From assembly GCA_019635415.1 (NCBI GenBank), contig JAHBZN010000001.1, positions 1 through 64,000 of the forward strand: 64,000 bases of DNA, in the 5' to 3' direction. This document shows positions 17,953 through 25,970 of the stretch, piece after piece (within the stretch, counting starts at the first letter, position 1; each line of letters starts with the position of its first letter). Under the pieces are notes generated by a model that had not been told where the DNA came from, did no database searches, and was given only the letters and a program-made list of their open reading frames with translations. The DNA is from Ramlibacter sp. Its GTDB lineage: Bacteria > Pseudomonadota > Gammaproteobacteria > Burkholderiales > Burkholderiaceae_C. The position numbers and the translations under genes were made by a program.

Positions 17953-18677
17953 GCGATCACGATCCCGCCATCGACCACGAGGTTGGCCCCGTGCGTGAAA
18001 CTGGCCTGCGGCGACAGCAGGTACACCACGCCCGCGGCAATTTCCTGCGCCTGGCCGATGCGCTGCTGGGCCGCCAGGCTTTCGATGCGGGCCCGATGGG
18101 CCGGGTCACGCAGCGGCTCCTCGATCATGGGCGTGTCGGTGGCGCCAGGCGACAGCGTGTTGACCCGGATGCCACGCGCGGCCAGCACCCGGGCGGCGTT
18201 CTTGGCCAGCGCGATCACGCCGCCCTTGCTGGCCGCGTAGGCCGCCGTGCCGGACAGTCCACCGCCACGCAGGCCGGCGATGCTGGCGATGGCACAGATG
18301 GCGCTGCCGGGTTGCATGTGGCGTGCCGCCTCCCGCATGCACAGCCAGGTGCCGATCACGTTCACGTCATGGATGCGCCGGAACCGGGCCACCGGGATGT
18401 CCATGAAGGGCGTGGTGTCGACCACGCCGGCGCTGGTGACCAGGGTGTCGATCCGGCCCAGAAAGGCGCGCGCCTCCTCGAAGGCAGCAACCACCTGATC
18501 CTCATCGGCCACGTCGCAGGCCCGGCTGCCATGCCGCGTGCCCGGTGCATCCAGCTCGGCTTGCAGGGCGACCTGTTCGGCCCGATCGGCCTGCAGGTCG
18601 AGGCCGAAGGTGTGGTAGCCGGCCTGGGCGAGGGCGGCCACGGTGGCAGCTCCGATACCGCTGGCCGAACCGGTCAC
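17949..18677 (-). CDS. Short-chain dehydrogenase/reductase (SDR)
   Basis: Classical SDR: TGSASGIGAATVAAL nucleotide loop, NVIGTWLCMREAARHM, catalytic serine in AIASIAG, YAASKGG for the Tyr/Lys pair, and a C-terminal [12 protein letters not shown]. It oxidises or reduces an alcohol/ketone with NAD(P). The given start (GTG at 18677) is minimal and would remove part of the first beta strand; the frame continues upstream as ...APRTCLVTGSASG, and a CTG at 18722 preceded by GGAG is a better biological start. First gene of the SDR-hypothetical-Bug operon. Confidence 0.88.
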   Translation of the reverse strand: MTGSASGIGAATVAALAQAGYHTFGLDLQADRAEQVALQAELDAPGTRHGSRACDVADEDQVVAAFEEARAFLGRIDTLVTSAGVVDTTPFMDIPVARFRRIHDVNVIGTWLCMREAARHMQPGSAICAIASIAGLRGGGLSGTAAYAASKGGVIALAKNAARVLAARGIRVNTLSPGATDTPMIEEPLRDPAHRARIESLAAQQRIGQAQEIAAGVVYLLSPQASFTHGANLVVDGGIVIA

Positions 18678-18878
18678 GAGACAGGTGCGGGGTGCTGGCG
18701 AGGCCGAAGGCGTGGCGATCAGGGCAGGCTCCGGGAAAGGTGGTTGGATGGCCCGCCATGGTAGCCCGAGGGGCTGCGCCGGCGACCCGGGGACTACCCC
18801 AGCGGGCAGAAAAAAACCTTTGGATTCAGGGGCTTGCGGGCTTATTCGATGCGGCTATTTGCACATGGCGAATCGGTA

Positions 18879-18908
18879 TTGGACGCCGGCCAACACCCTG
18901 CCTACAGT
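18879..18908 (+). promoter_or_regulatory. Candidate promoter of the rhodanese-like gene
   Basis: TTGGAC (18879-18884) and TACAGT (18903-18908) are 18 bases apart, ending 24 bases before the ATG at 18933. Confidence 0.45.
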
Positions 18909-18932
18909 GCACGCTTCCAACAAGGATGTGCC

Positions 18933-19472
18933 ATGAAACGCCTGCTTTCCGCCCTGCTGCTGACCACCCTGACCGCTGCTGCCTCGGCCCAGACGGCGCC
19001 CGCCGTGTCCGCGGGCGCGGTGGCGCAGGCGCTGGCGCGTGGCGCGACGGTGGTCGATCTGCGCGCGCGGGCGGACTACCTGGCGGGCCATCTGCCCGGG
19101 GCCGTGTCGCTGGATCCGGGCGAGGTCGGCACCGACCTGCACAGCCTGCAGGCCGCCGTATCGCGCCATGGCATCGACTTGTCGCGCGAGGTGGTGCTGA
19201 TGGGGCTGCCCGGCGACCTGCGCGTGCAGCAACTGCAACTGCGCCTGATGGACTACGCCACCGGACGGGTGGACTGGCTCGTGGGCGGTGCCCATGAGTG
19301 GGCGCTGAGCGGCCGGCCGCTCGAAGGCGGTTCGGTCAGCCTGCCGGCCGTGCCGCAGTACCTCGTGGCCCTGAACCGCCAGGACGAATCGCCCCGCATG
19401 GCCGGCGCCAGCCTGCGCGATGCTCCGGGCCGAGCCTTTGTGGCCAAAGTGGCTCTTGGCCCCCGCAGCTAG
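18933..19472 (+). CDS. Exported rhodanese-like protein lacking the active-site cysteine
   Basis: 179 residues. MKRLLSALLLTTLTAAASAQ is a Sec signal peptide. The following ~100 residues fit a rhodanese fold (VAQALARGATVVDLRARADYLAGHLPGAVSLDPGEV, then the loop EVVLMGLPGDLRVQQLQLRLMDYA). In active rhodaneses this loop reads C-x-x-G-x-R; here glycine or leucine replaces the cysteine, so sulfurtransferase activity is unlikely. Probably a periplasmic binding or regulatory version. The ATG at 18933 was chosen because it begins the signal peptide; the open frame extends upstream through the promoter. Confidence 0.8.
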   Translation: MKRLLSALLLTTLTAAASAQTAPAVSAGAVAQALARGATVVDLRARADYLAGHLPGAVSLDPGEVGTDLHSLQAAVSRHGIDLSREVVLMGLPGDLRVQQLQLRLMDYATGRVDWLVGGAHEWALSGRPLEGGSVSLPAVPQYLVALNRQDESPRMAGASLRDAPGRAFVAKVALGPRS

Positions 19473-19479
19473 GCCATTG

Positions 19480-19502
19480 TTTGCTATTGATTCAATAGCA
19501 AA
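19480..19502. terminator. Bidirectional palindromic terminator candidate
   Basis: An 11-base arm TTTGCTATTGA is repeated in inverse around a single central T. It sits in the 42-bp gap between the convergent rhodanese-like gene and the PaaK-like gene. On each strand the hairpin is flanked by A/T-rich bases. The GCTATTG/CAATAGC core resembles the hairpin part of the dispersed REP-like family. Confidence 0.55.
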
Positions 19503-19514
19503 TTCGGTGGCAAA

Positions 19515-20762
19515 TCACTTGTAGCTGCGGGCGTCCTCGATCACCTTGCCGTCGTTGGGCAGGGTGCCGGGGCTGAGCAACTGCACCTCGCCGCGCAGCT
19601 TGGTGACGTCGCGGATGGCTTCACCAATGCGCGCATCCAACCCCTGCGGCGCCGAGGTGGTCTCCACCTGCAGCGTCATGGCGTCGTTGGCCATTTCACC
19701 GGACACCACCAGGCGCGCCTTGAGGATCTCGGGGAAGCGCCGCGCGATGTCCGCCACCTGCGAGGGGTGAACGAACATGCCCTTGATCTTGGTCGTCTGG
19801 TCGGCCCGGCCCATCCAGCCCTTGATGCGGGTGTTGGTGCGCCCCGTGGGGCAGGTGCCGGACAGCACGGCCGAGAGGTCACCCGTGCCAAAACGCACCA
19901 GCGGGTAGTCGGGGTTGAGCGTGGTCACCACCATCTCGCCGACTTCGCCCTCGGCCACGGGGTCGCCCGTGCCGGGCCGCACGATCTCGACGATCACGTG
20001 CTCGTCCAGCACCAGGCCTTCGCGCGATTCGGTTTCGTAGGCGATCAGGCCCAGGTCGGCCGTGGCATAGCTCTGGTAGATGGCCATGCCGCGCTCCGAG
20101 AACCAGTCGCGCAGGCTGGGCGGAAAGGCCTCGCCTCCCACCAGGCCCTTGCGCAGGCTGGAGATGTCGTGGCCGGTCTCGGTGGCTTTCTCGACCAGGA
20201 TGCGCAGGAAGCTGGGCGTGCCCATGTAGGCCTCGGGCCGGAGCTCGGCAATGGCCTGCAGTTGCTGCTCGGTCTGCCCGGTACCGGCTGGAAACACCGT
20301 GCACCCCAGGGCGAGCGCGCCCGATTCCATGATGAAGGCACCGGGCGTCATGTGGTAGCTGAAGGCGTTGTGGGCCAGGTCACCCCCGCGCAGGCCGGCC
20401 GCGAACAGCGCGCGTGCGGCCCGCCAGTAGTCGGCGGCGGCACCCTCGGGCTCGTAGATCGGGCCGGGCGACGCATAGATGCGGCGCATGCGCGGGCCGC
20501 GCACCACCGCCGAGAAGCCGCCGAACGGGTCCTGCGCGCGCCGCGCGGCCTGGCGTTCGAGCAGCTCGTGCTTGCGGATGACGGGCAGCCGCGCCAGGGC
20601 CTCGCGCGAGTCCACGGTGGATGCCTTGACGCCTTGCAGCAGCTCGGCGAAGGCCGGGCTGTGGGCCTGCGCGTGGGCGATCTGCCCGGGCAGGGCCGCC
20701 ATCAATGCGGCCTCACGCGCGGCCGGCGCCCGCGCTTCCAGCGCGTCGTACAGTTTGCTCAT
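19515..20762 (-). CDS. PaaK-like phenylacetate-CoA ligase family protein
   Basis: 415 residues of the PaaK branch of adenylate-forming enzymes: LPVIRKHELLERQ, YMGTPSFLRILVEKA, KGLVGGEAFPPSLRDWF, YQSYATADLGLIAYETE, NPDYPLVRFGTGDLS and WMGRADQTTKIKGMFVHPSQV. The usual N-terminal SSGTTG-type ATP loop is degenerate here (IYASPGPIYEPEG), as in many PaaK-like relatives with unknown substrates. Last gene of the liv gene run, 12 bases after livF, so it probably activates a carboxylic acid imported by that transporter. Confidence 0.85.
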   Translation of the reverse strand: MSKLYDALEARAPAAREAALMAALPGQIAHAQAHSPAFAELLQGVKASTVDSREALARLPVIRKHELLERQAARRAQDPFGGFSAVVRGPRMRRIYASPGPIYEPEGAAADYWRAARALFAAGLRGGDLAHNAFSYHMTPGAFIMESGALALGCTVFPAGTGQTEQQLQAIAELRPEAYMGTPSFLRILVEKATETGHDISSLRKGLVGGEAFPPSLRDWFSERGMAIYQSYATADLGLIAYETESREGLVLDEHVIVEIVRPGTGDPVAEGEVGEMVVTTLNPDYPLVRFGTGDLSAVLSGTCPTGRTNTRIKGWMGRADQTTKIKGMFVHPSQVADIARRFPEILKARLVVSGEMANDAMTLQVETTSAPQGLDARIGEAIRDVTKLRGEVQLLSPGTLPNDGKVIEDARSYK

Positions 20763-20774
20763 GGGTCAACTTCC

Positions 20775-21584
20775 TCAGGCCAGCCAGCGCTTGCGGCGCT
20801 TGTAGCTCTTCACGTCCTTGAAACTCTTGCGTTCGCCCCCGCCCATGCCCAGGTAGAACTCCTTGACGTCCTCGTTGTCGCGCAGGTCGGAGGCCATGCC
20901 GTCCATGACGATGCGGCCGCTTTCCATGATGTAGCCGTAGTCGGCATAGCGCAGCGCCATGTTGGTGTTCTGCTCCGCCAGCAGGAAGGTCACGTTCTCC
21001 TTGGCGTTGAGGTCCTTCACGATGTTGAAGACCTCTTCCACGATCTGCGGCGCGAGCCCCATGGAGGGCTCGTCCAGCAGCACCATGCTGGGGTTGGCCA
21101 TGAGGGCGCGGCCAATCGCGCACATCTGCTGCTCCCCGCCCGAGGTGTAGGCCGCCTGCGAGGTCCGCCGCGTCTTGAGCCGGGGGAAATAGGTGTAGAC
21201 CTTGTCCAGGTTGCGGGCGATCTCGGCCTTGTCCGTGCGTGTGTAGGTGCCGGTCAGCAGGTTTTCCTCGATGGTCAGGTGGGCGAAACAGTGGCGGCCT
21301 TCCATGACCTGGACCACTCCGCGCTTCACGAGATCGGCGGGCGACAGGCTTTCGATGCGCTCGCCGCGCAGTTCCACGCTGCCTTTCGTGACCTCGCCGC
21401 GCTCGCCGCGCAGCAGGTTGGAGACGGCGCGCAGCGTGGTGGTCTTGCCCGCCCCGTTGCCGCCGAGGATGGCCACGATCTGGCCTTCGGCGACCTTCAG
21501 CGAAACGCCCTTGAGCACCAGGATCACATGGTTGTAGATGACCTCGATGCCGTTGACGTTCAGGACGATGTTGGGTGTGCTCAT
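20775..21584 (-). CDS. livF: Branched-chain amino acid-type ABC transporter ATPase (LivF)
   Basis: 269 residues: Walker A GGNGAGKT at 41-48, a LivF-type signature TSGGEQQ at 147-153, Walker B MVLLDEP at 167-173 and the switch region LLAEQNTNMALRYADYGYIMESGRIV. It is longer than typical LivF (~235) because of a basic C-terminal tail (ERKSFKDVKSYKRRKRWLA). Such C-terminally extended LivF proteins accompany aromatic or atypical-carboxylate transporters in betaproteobacteria. It is separated from the binding-protein gene by a 127-bp gap with three hairpins. Confidence 0.9.
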   Translation of the reverse strand: MSTPNIVLNVNGIEVIYNHVILVLKGVSLKVAEGQIVAILGGNGAGKTTTLRAVSNLLRGERGEVTKGSVELRGERIESLSPADLVKRGVVQVMEGRHCFAHLTIEENLLTGTYTRTDKAEIARNLDKVYTYFPRLKTRRTSQAAYTSGGEQQMCAIGRALMANPSMVLLDEPSMGLAPQIVEEVFNIVKDLNAKENVTFLLAEQNTNMALRYADYGYIMESGRIVMDGMASDLRDNEDVKEFYLGMGGGERKSFKDVKSYKRRKRWLA

Positions 21585-21608
21585 GGGGGTGTGTTCCTCG
21601 GGACCATT

Positions 21609-21701
21609 TGCAAGACCCGCCCGCGGGCCTTGCAGATGGCGGCTGCGCGCAGCCGCCGGGTTGCCCGTTCGCGCCGCGCGTCCTTGCGGGGGCGCGGCGC
21701 G
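21609..21701. other. Three consecutive stem-loops between the binding protein gene and livF
   Basis: Hairpin 1 (21609-21634): TGCAAG-CCCGC / GCGGG-CTTGCA arms. Hairpin 2 (21638-21657): a perfect 20-bp palindrome with arms GGCGGCTGCG and CGCAGCCGCC. Hairpin 3 (21670-21701): arms CGCGCCGCGC and GCGCGGCGCG around 12 bases. None has a T-run. Placed directly after the binding-protein gene, they could protect its 3' mRNA end or lower livF expression. Confidence 0.6.
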
Positions 21702-21711
21702 TCGGGGTGGA

Positions 21712-23031
21712 TCAGGACTGGCAGTCGGCCGGCGTGCGGCGCTGCAGCTTCTTGTCGGACAGGTACTTGTCAGCCGACTTCTTCACCAGGGGCTTGATCA
21801 CCGAGTCGTCTGCCTGGTACCAGTCGGAGGCAATGCCCCACTTCGCGCCGTTCCAGGTGCGGATGCGGGCCCAGCTGGCGCCCATGTGGTCGGCGCACGA
21901 CGTGGAGACCGGGCGCATCACGCCGGCGAAGCCCAGCGCGTCCAGCTTCTTCTGGTCGAGGTCCAGGTTCTCGTAGCCCCAGCGCACCTGTTCGCCGGAC
22001 ATGGTCTTGCCCTTGCCGAAGCGCTCCTGCGCACGGCGCACGCCTTCCACGGCCATCATCGCGGCGCTCAGGCCGCGCATGTACAGCACCTGGCCCACTT
22101 CTTCCTTGGGCCCCGTGCCCTGGCCCTTGGCATGGACCATCGACAGCACGTCCTTGACGATCTTGGAGTTGGCGTCAACCCCGTCCTGCATGGTCAGCGC
22201 GCTGTAACCCTTGGCGCTGGCACCCACGTCCTTCACATCGGGTTCGGCGCCCGACCACCACACGCCGAACATCTTGTCGCGCGGATAGCCGGTGGCCACG
22301 GCTTCCTTGAGGGCGGCCGAGTTCATCACGCCCCAGCCCCAGAGGAACACGTAGTCGGGCCGGTTCTGGCGGATCTGCAGCCAGGTTGCCTTCTGCTCGA
22401 TGCCGGGGTGGGCCACCGGCAGCAATTGCAGCGAGAAGCCTTCCTGGGCGGCCAGTTCCTCCAGCAGCGGGATGGGTTCCTTGCCGTAGGGGCTGTCGTG
22501 GTAGACGAGGGCGATCTTCTTGCCCTTGAGGTTGCCGTTGTTGGCCTTCTTGACGTGCTGCACCAGGATGTCGGCGCCCGTCCAGTAGGTGCCCAGCAGC
22601 GGGAAGTTCCACTTGAAGGCCAGCCCGTCAACCGAGTCGGCGCGGCCGTAGCCCGAGGTGATGAGCGGAATCTTGTCGTTGGGCGCCTTTTCGGTCAGCG
22701 CGAAGGTGATGCCGGTGGACAGCGGCTGGAACACCGTGGCGCCCTTGCCCTTGAGGCGTTCGTAGCATTCAACGCCCTTGTCGGTGGCGTAGCCCGTCTC
22801 GCATTCCTCGTAGGCGACCTTGACGCCGTTGATGCCGCCCTTCGCGTTGACCAGCTTGAGGTAGTCGACATAGCCATTGGCGAAGGGCACGCCGTTGGGC
22901 GCGTAGGGGCCGGTGCGGTACACCAGCACCGGGAAGAACTGTTCGGCCGCGGTGGCCGCCGGGGCGACCAGGGCAGCCGACAGCGCGGCGCAGGCCAGCG
23001 ATGCGGACAGCGCGAATTTTTGCAATTTCAT
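21712..23031 (-). CDS. ABC transporter substrate-binding protein (LivK-like)
   Basis: 439 residues. MKLQKFALSASLACAALSAALVAPAATAAE is a Sec signal peptide. The mature protein is a type I periplasmic binding protein (FFPVLVYRTGPYAPNGVPFANGYVDYLKLVNAKGGINGVKVAYEECETGY, IALVYHDSPYGKEPIPLLEELA). Cysteines (YEECETGYATDKGVEC and TSCADH) may form disulfides. This subgroup is found with aromatic-acid or unusual-substrate Liv systems. Start at 23031 follows the signal peptide; an upstream in-frame extension to 23115 reads through the promoter gap. Confidence 0.9.
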   Translation of the reverse strand: MKLQKFALSASLACAALSAALVAPAATAAEQFFPVLVYRTGPYAPNGVPFANGYVDYLKLVNAKGGINGVKVAYEECETGYATDKGVECYERLKGKGATVFQPLSTGITFALTEKAPNDKIPLITSGYGRADSVDGLAFKWNFPLLGTYWTGADILVQHVKKANNGNLKGKKIALVYHDSPYGKEPIPLLEELAAQEGFSLQLLPVAHPGIEQKATWLQIRQNRPDYVFLWGWGVMNSAALKEAVATGYPRDKMFGVWWSGAEPDVKDVGASAKGYSALTMQDGVDANSKIVKDVLSMVHAKGQGTGPKEEVGQVLYMRGLSAAMMAVEGVRRAQERFGKGKTMSGEQVRWGYENLDLDQKKLDALGFAGVMRPVSTSCADHMGASWARIRTWNGAKWGIASDWYQADDSVIKPLVKKSADKYLSDKKLQRRTPADCQS

Positions 23032-23166
23032 GTTTGTCTCCTGTGAAAAGTCAGCTAACAAAAAGAGTCCTTGAGTAAATCCCGAACCCCCTGGTAAGGG
23101 TCCTAGGGCGTTCACCTAAGGGCTTGCCCGAAAAACGAACCGTATCCATGCTCATGCGTGCCGGCC

Positions 23167-24225
23167 TCAGTGCGGGAAGGGCCACAGGCGCAGCTTCTGC
23201 TTGCCGATGCTCCAGAGTCGGGCCAGGCCGTGCGGCTCCACGATCAGGAACCACACGATCAACGAGCCGAAAATCATGAAGGTGATGTGCGCGGCGGCGG
23301 CGGTGGACAACCCCACCAGCAGGCTCATGCGCTCGATGAAGATGGGCAGCACCACGATGAAGGCCGCCCCGAACAGGCAGCCCATGATCGAACCCATGCC
23401 ACCGATGATCACCATGAACAGCAGCTGGAACGACCGGTCGATCGAGAAGGCCGCCGGCTCCCACGAGCCCAGGTGCACGAAGGCCCACAGCCCGCCGGCC
23501 ACACCGATGATGAAGGAGCTGACCGCGAAGGCGCTGAGCTTGGCGTACATCGGGCGGATGCCGATCACGGCGGCGGCCACGTCCATGTCGCGGATGGCCA
23601 TCCACTCGCGGCCGATGGCGCTGCGCACCAGGTTCTTGGCCAGCAGCGCGAACACCGCCAGGAAACCCAGGCAGAACAGGTACTTGCGCAGCGGGCTGTT
23701 GATGGCCCAGCCCATCACCTCGAGGTTGGACACCGAGGCCGAGCCCGAGGCGTTGTTCAGCGTGAACCAGCCGATGCGCAGGAACAGCCAGTCGCAGAAG
23801 AACTGCGCCGCCAGCGTGGCCACGGCGAGGTACAGGCCCTTGACGCGCAGGCTGGGGATGCCGAAGAACATGCCCACCAGCGTGGCAAAGCCACCCCCGA
23901 TCAGCAGGGCCACGATCAGCGGCATGCCATCGATGCGCACATAGGCGTTGTAGGCCATGTAGGCCCCGACCGCCATGAAGGCGCCCGAGCCCAGAGAGAT
24001 CTGCCCGCAGTAACCCACCAGCACGTTCACTCCGATGGCGGCGAGCGCCAGGATCAGGAACGGGATGATGATGGCGCGGAACATGTATTCGTCGGCCAGC
24101 AGGGGCACGCCGACGAAGGCGAAGGCCAGCAGCGCCAGGATGGCCCAGCGGTCCTGGGCGATCGGGAAGATCTGCTGGTCAGCCCGGTACGAGGTCTTGA
24201 ACTGGCCGTTTTCTCTGTAGAACAT
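23167..24225 (-). CDS. livM: Branched-chain amino acid-type ABC permease (LivM)
   Basis: 352-residue inner-membrane permease with about nine to ten hydrophobic segments; diagnostic stretches are IGVNVLVGYCGQISLGSGAFMAVGAYMAYN and GREWMAIRDMDVAAAVIGIRPMYAKLSAFAVSSFIIGVAGGLWAF, the EAA-like loop of LivM proteins. The C-terminus is slightly extended (PHGLARLWSIGKQKLRLWPFPH). It lies 12 bases after livH and forms the translocation pore with it. Confidence 0.93.
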   Translation of the reverse strand: MFYRENGQFKTSYRADQQIFPIAQDRWAILALLAFAFVGVPLLADEYMFRAIIIPFLILALAAIGVNVLVGYCGQISLGSGAFMAVGAYMAYNAYVRIDGMPLIVALLIGGGFATLVGMFFGIPSLRVKGLYLAVATLAAQFFCDWLFLRIGWFTLNNASGSASVSNLEVMGWAINSPLRKYLFCLGFLAVFALLAKNLVRSAIGREWMAIRDMDVAAAVIGIRPMYAKLSAFAVSSFIIGVAGGLWAFVHLGSWEPAAFSIDRSFQLLFMVIIGGMGSIMGCLFGAAFIVVLPIFIERMSLLVGLSTAAAAHITFMIFGSLIVWFLIVEPHGLARLWSIGKQKLRLWPFPH

Positions 24226-24237
24226 GCTCGTGTCTCC

Positions 24238-25167
24238 TCAAACCCGATCGATGATCTTTTCGCCGAACAGCCCCTGGGGCCTGACGAGCAGAAACGCGAG
24301 CGCCAGGACATAGGCGAACCAGATCTCGATGCCGCCGCCCACGAAAGGCCCGAGATACACCTCGGACAGCTTCTCGCCCACCCCGATGATCAGCCCGCCG
24401 ATGATCGCGCCGGGCACCGAGGTCAGCCCGCCCAGGATGATCACCGGCAGCGCGCGCAGCGCCACCGTGGTCAGCGAGAACTGCACGCCCAGCTTGGAGC
24501 CCCAGATGATGCCGGCCACCAGGGCCGTGATGCCTGCCACGCACCAGACGATGACCCAGATGCGGTTGAGCGGGATGCCGATCGACTGCGCGGCCTGATG
24601 GTCATCGGCCACCGCGCGAAGGGCGCGGCCGGTGCCGGTCTTCTGGAAGAACAGCGAAAGCGCGGCCACCAGGCAGGCCGCGATGATGGCGGCAACGATG
24701 TCCTCCTGGCTCACCAGGATGCCGCCCTGGAACACGTTTTCGAACAGGAACAGCGGGTCCTTGGGCATGCCCACGTTGATCTGGTAGATGTCGCTGCCGA
24801 ACAGGGTCTGCCCCAGGCCGTCCAGGAAATAGGTGATGCCCAGCGTGGCCATCAGCAGCGTCACGCCCTCCTGGTTGACCAGGTGGCGCAGCACCAGCCG
24901 CTCGACCAGCCAGGCCAGCACGAACATGCAGGCCGTGGCGGCCACGAAGGCCAGCACATTGCCCAGCAGCCGGCTCTCGATGCCCAGTCCGCGCGGAATC
25001 CATTCGGAGAAGCGCGCCATGGCCAGGGCCGCGAACAGCACCATGGCGCCCTGCGCGAAATTGAACACGCCGGAGGCCTTGAAGATCAGCACGAAGCCCA
25101 GCGCCACCAGCGAATACAGCATGCCGGCCATCAGGCCGCCGATCAGTGTCTCGAGAAAGAATCCCAT
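24238..25167 (-). CDS. livH: Branched-chain amino acid-type ABC permease (LivH)
   Basis: 309 residues, about eight transmembrane segments; typical LivH blocks GGLMAGMLYSLVALGFVLIFKASGVFNFAQGAMVLFAAL, LRAVADDHQAAQSIGIPLNRIWVIVWCVAGITALVAGIIWGS and GGLTSVPGAIIGGLIIGVGE. Pairs with LivM in the inner membrane. It follows livG by 20 bases in the same operon. Confidence 0.94.
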   Translation of the reverse strand: MGFFLETLIGGLMAGMLYSLVALGFVLIFKASGVFNFAQGAMVLFAALAMARFSEWIPRGLGIESRLLGNVLAFVAATACMFVLAWLVERLVLRHLVNQEGVTLLMATLGITYFLDGLGQTLFGSDIYQINVGMPKDPLFLFENVFQGGILVSQEDIVAAIIAACLVAALSLFFQKTGTGRALRAVADDHQAAQSIGIPLNRIWVIVWCVAGITALVAGIIWGSKLGVQFSLTTVALRALPVIILGGLTSVPGAIIGGLIIGVGEKLSEVYLGPFVGGGIEIWFAYVLALAFLLVRPQGLFGEKIIDRV

Positions 25168-25187
25168 GTCGTTGTCTCCGTCGGTGA

Positions 25188-25970
25188 TCAGTGGCCGGTG
25201 CCGAGGTAGGCGCTGATCACTTCCTCGTTGTTGCGTACTTCGTCGGGCGAGCCGTCGCCGATCTTCTTGCCGTAGTCGAGCACCACCACGCGGTCGGAGA
25301 TGTCCATCACCACGCCCATGTCATGCTCGATCAGCACGACGGTGGTGCCGAACTCGTCGTTCACGTCAAGGATGAAGCGGCTCATGTCCTGCTTCTCCTC
25401 CAGGTTCATGCCGGCCATGGGTTCGTCGAGCAGCAGCACCTGCGGCTCCATGGCCAGGGCACGGCCGAGGTCCACGCGCTTTTGCAGGCCGTAGGGCAAC
25501 TGGCCGACCGGGGTCTTGCGGTGGGCCTGGATCTCCAGGAAGTCGATGATGTGCTCGACGAACTCGCGGTGCGCCTCTTCCTCGCGCGCGGCCGGGCCGA
25601 TGCGCAGCGCCTGCAGGAACATGTTGCTCTTGATGCGCAGGTTGCGCCCGGTCATGATGTTGTCGATCACGCTCATGCCCTTGAACAGGGCCAGGTTCTG
25701 GAACGTGCGGGCGATGCCCATCTCCGCCACCTGGCGGCTGTTCATGTGCTTGAAGGTCTTGCCACGGAAGGTGATCGAGCCCTGTTGCGGGGTATAGACC
25801 CCGTTGATGCAGTTGAGCATCGAGCTCTTGCCGGCACCGTTCGGCCCGATGATGGCGCGGATCTCATGCTCGCGCACGTTGAACGAGATGTCCGTCAGCG
25901 CGTTCACGCCGCCGAAGCTCAGGGAGATGTTGTTGACGTCGAGGATGACGTCGCCGATGTCCTTGCTCAT
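25188..25970 (-). CDS. livG: Branched-chain amino acid-type ABC transporter ATPase (LivG)
   Basis: 260 residues: Walker A GPNGAGKS at 42-49, HMNSRQVAEMGIARTFQNLALFKGMSVIDNIMTGR (LivG Q-loop region), signature-like LPYGLQKRVDLGRAL, Walker B VLLLDEPMAGMN, and the H-loop IEHDMGVVMDISDRVVVLDYG. Hydrolyses ATP for the LivHM permease. The start overlaps the stop of the upstream FadD-like gene (ATGA). Confidence 0.94.
   Translation of the reverse strand: MSKDIGDVILDVNNISLSFGGVNALTDISFNVREHEIRAIIGPNGAGKSSMLNCINGVYTPQQGSITFRGKTFKHMNSRQVAEMGIARTFQNLALFKGMSVIDNIMTGRNLRIKSNMFLQALRIGPAAREEEAHREFVEHIIDFLEIQAHRKTPVGQLPYGLQKRVDLGRALAMEPQVLLLDEPMAGMNLEEKQDMSRFILDVNDEFGTTVVLIEHDMGVVMDISDRVVVLDYGKKIGDGSPDEVRNNEEVISAYLGTGH

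Noticed and set aside
23158..25209. 683-codon plus-strand open frame over livM/livH
   Set aside because: Translation is His/Gln/Arg/Asp-rich low-complexity sequence, and the minus strand in the same place encodes well-matched LivM and LivH. It is a GC-rich antisense shadow.
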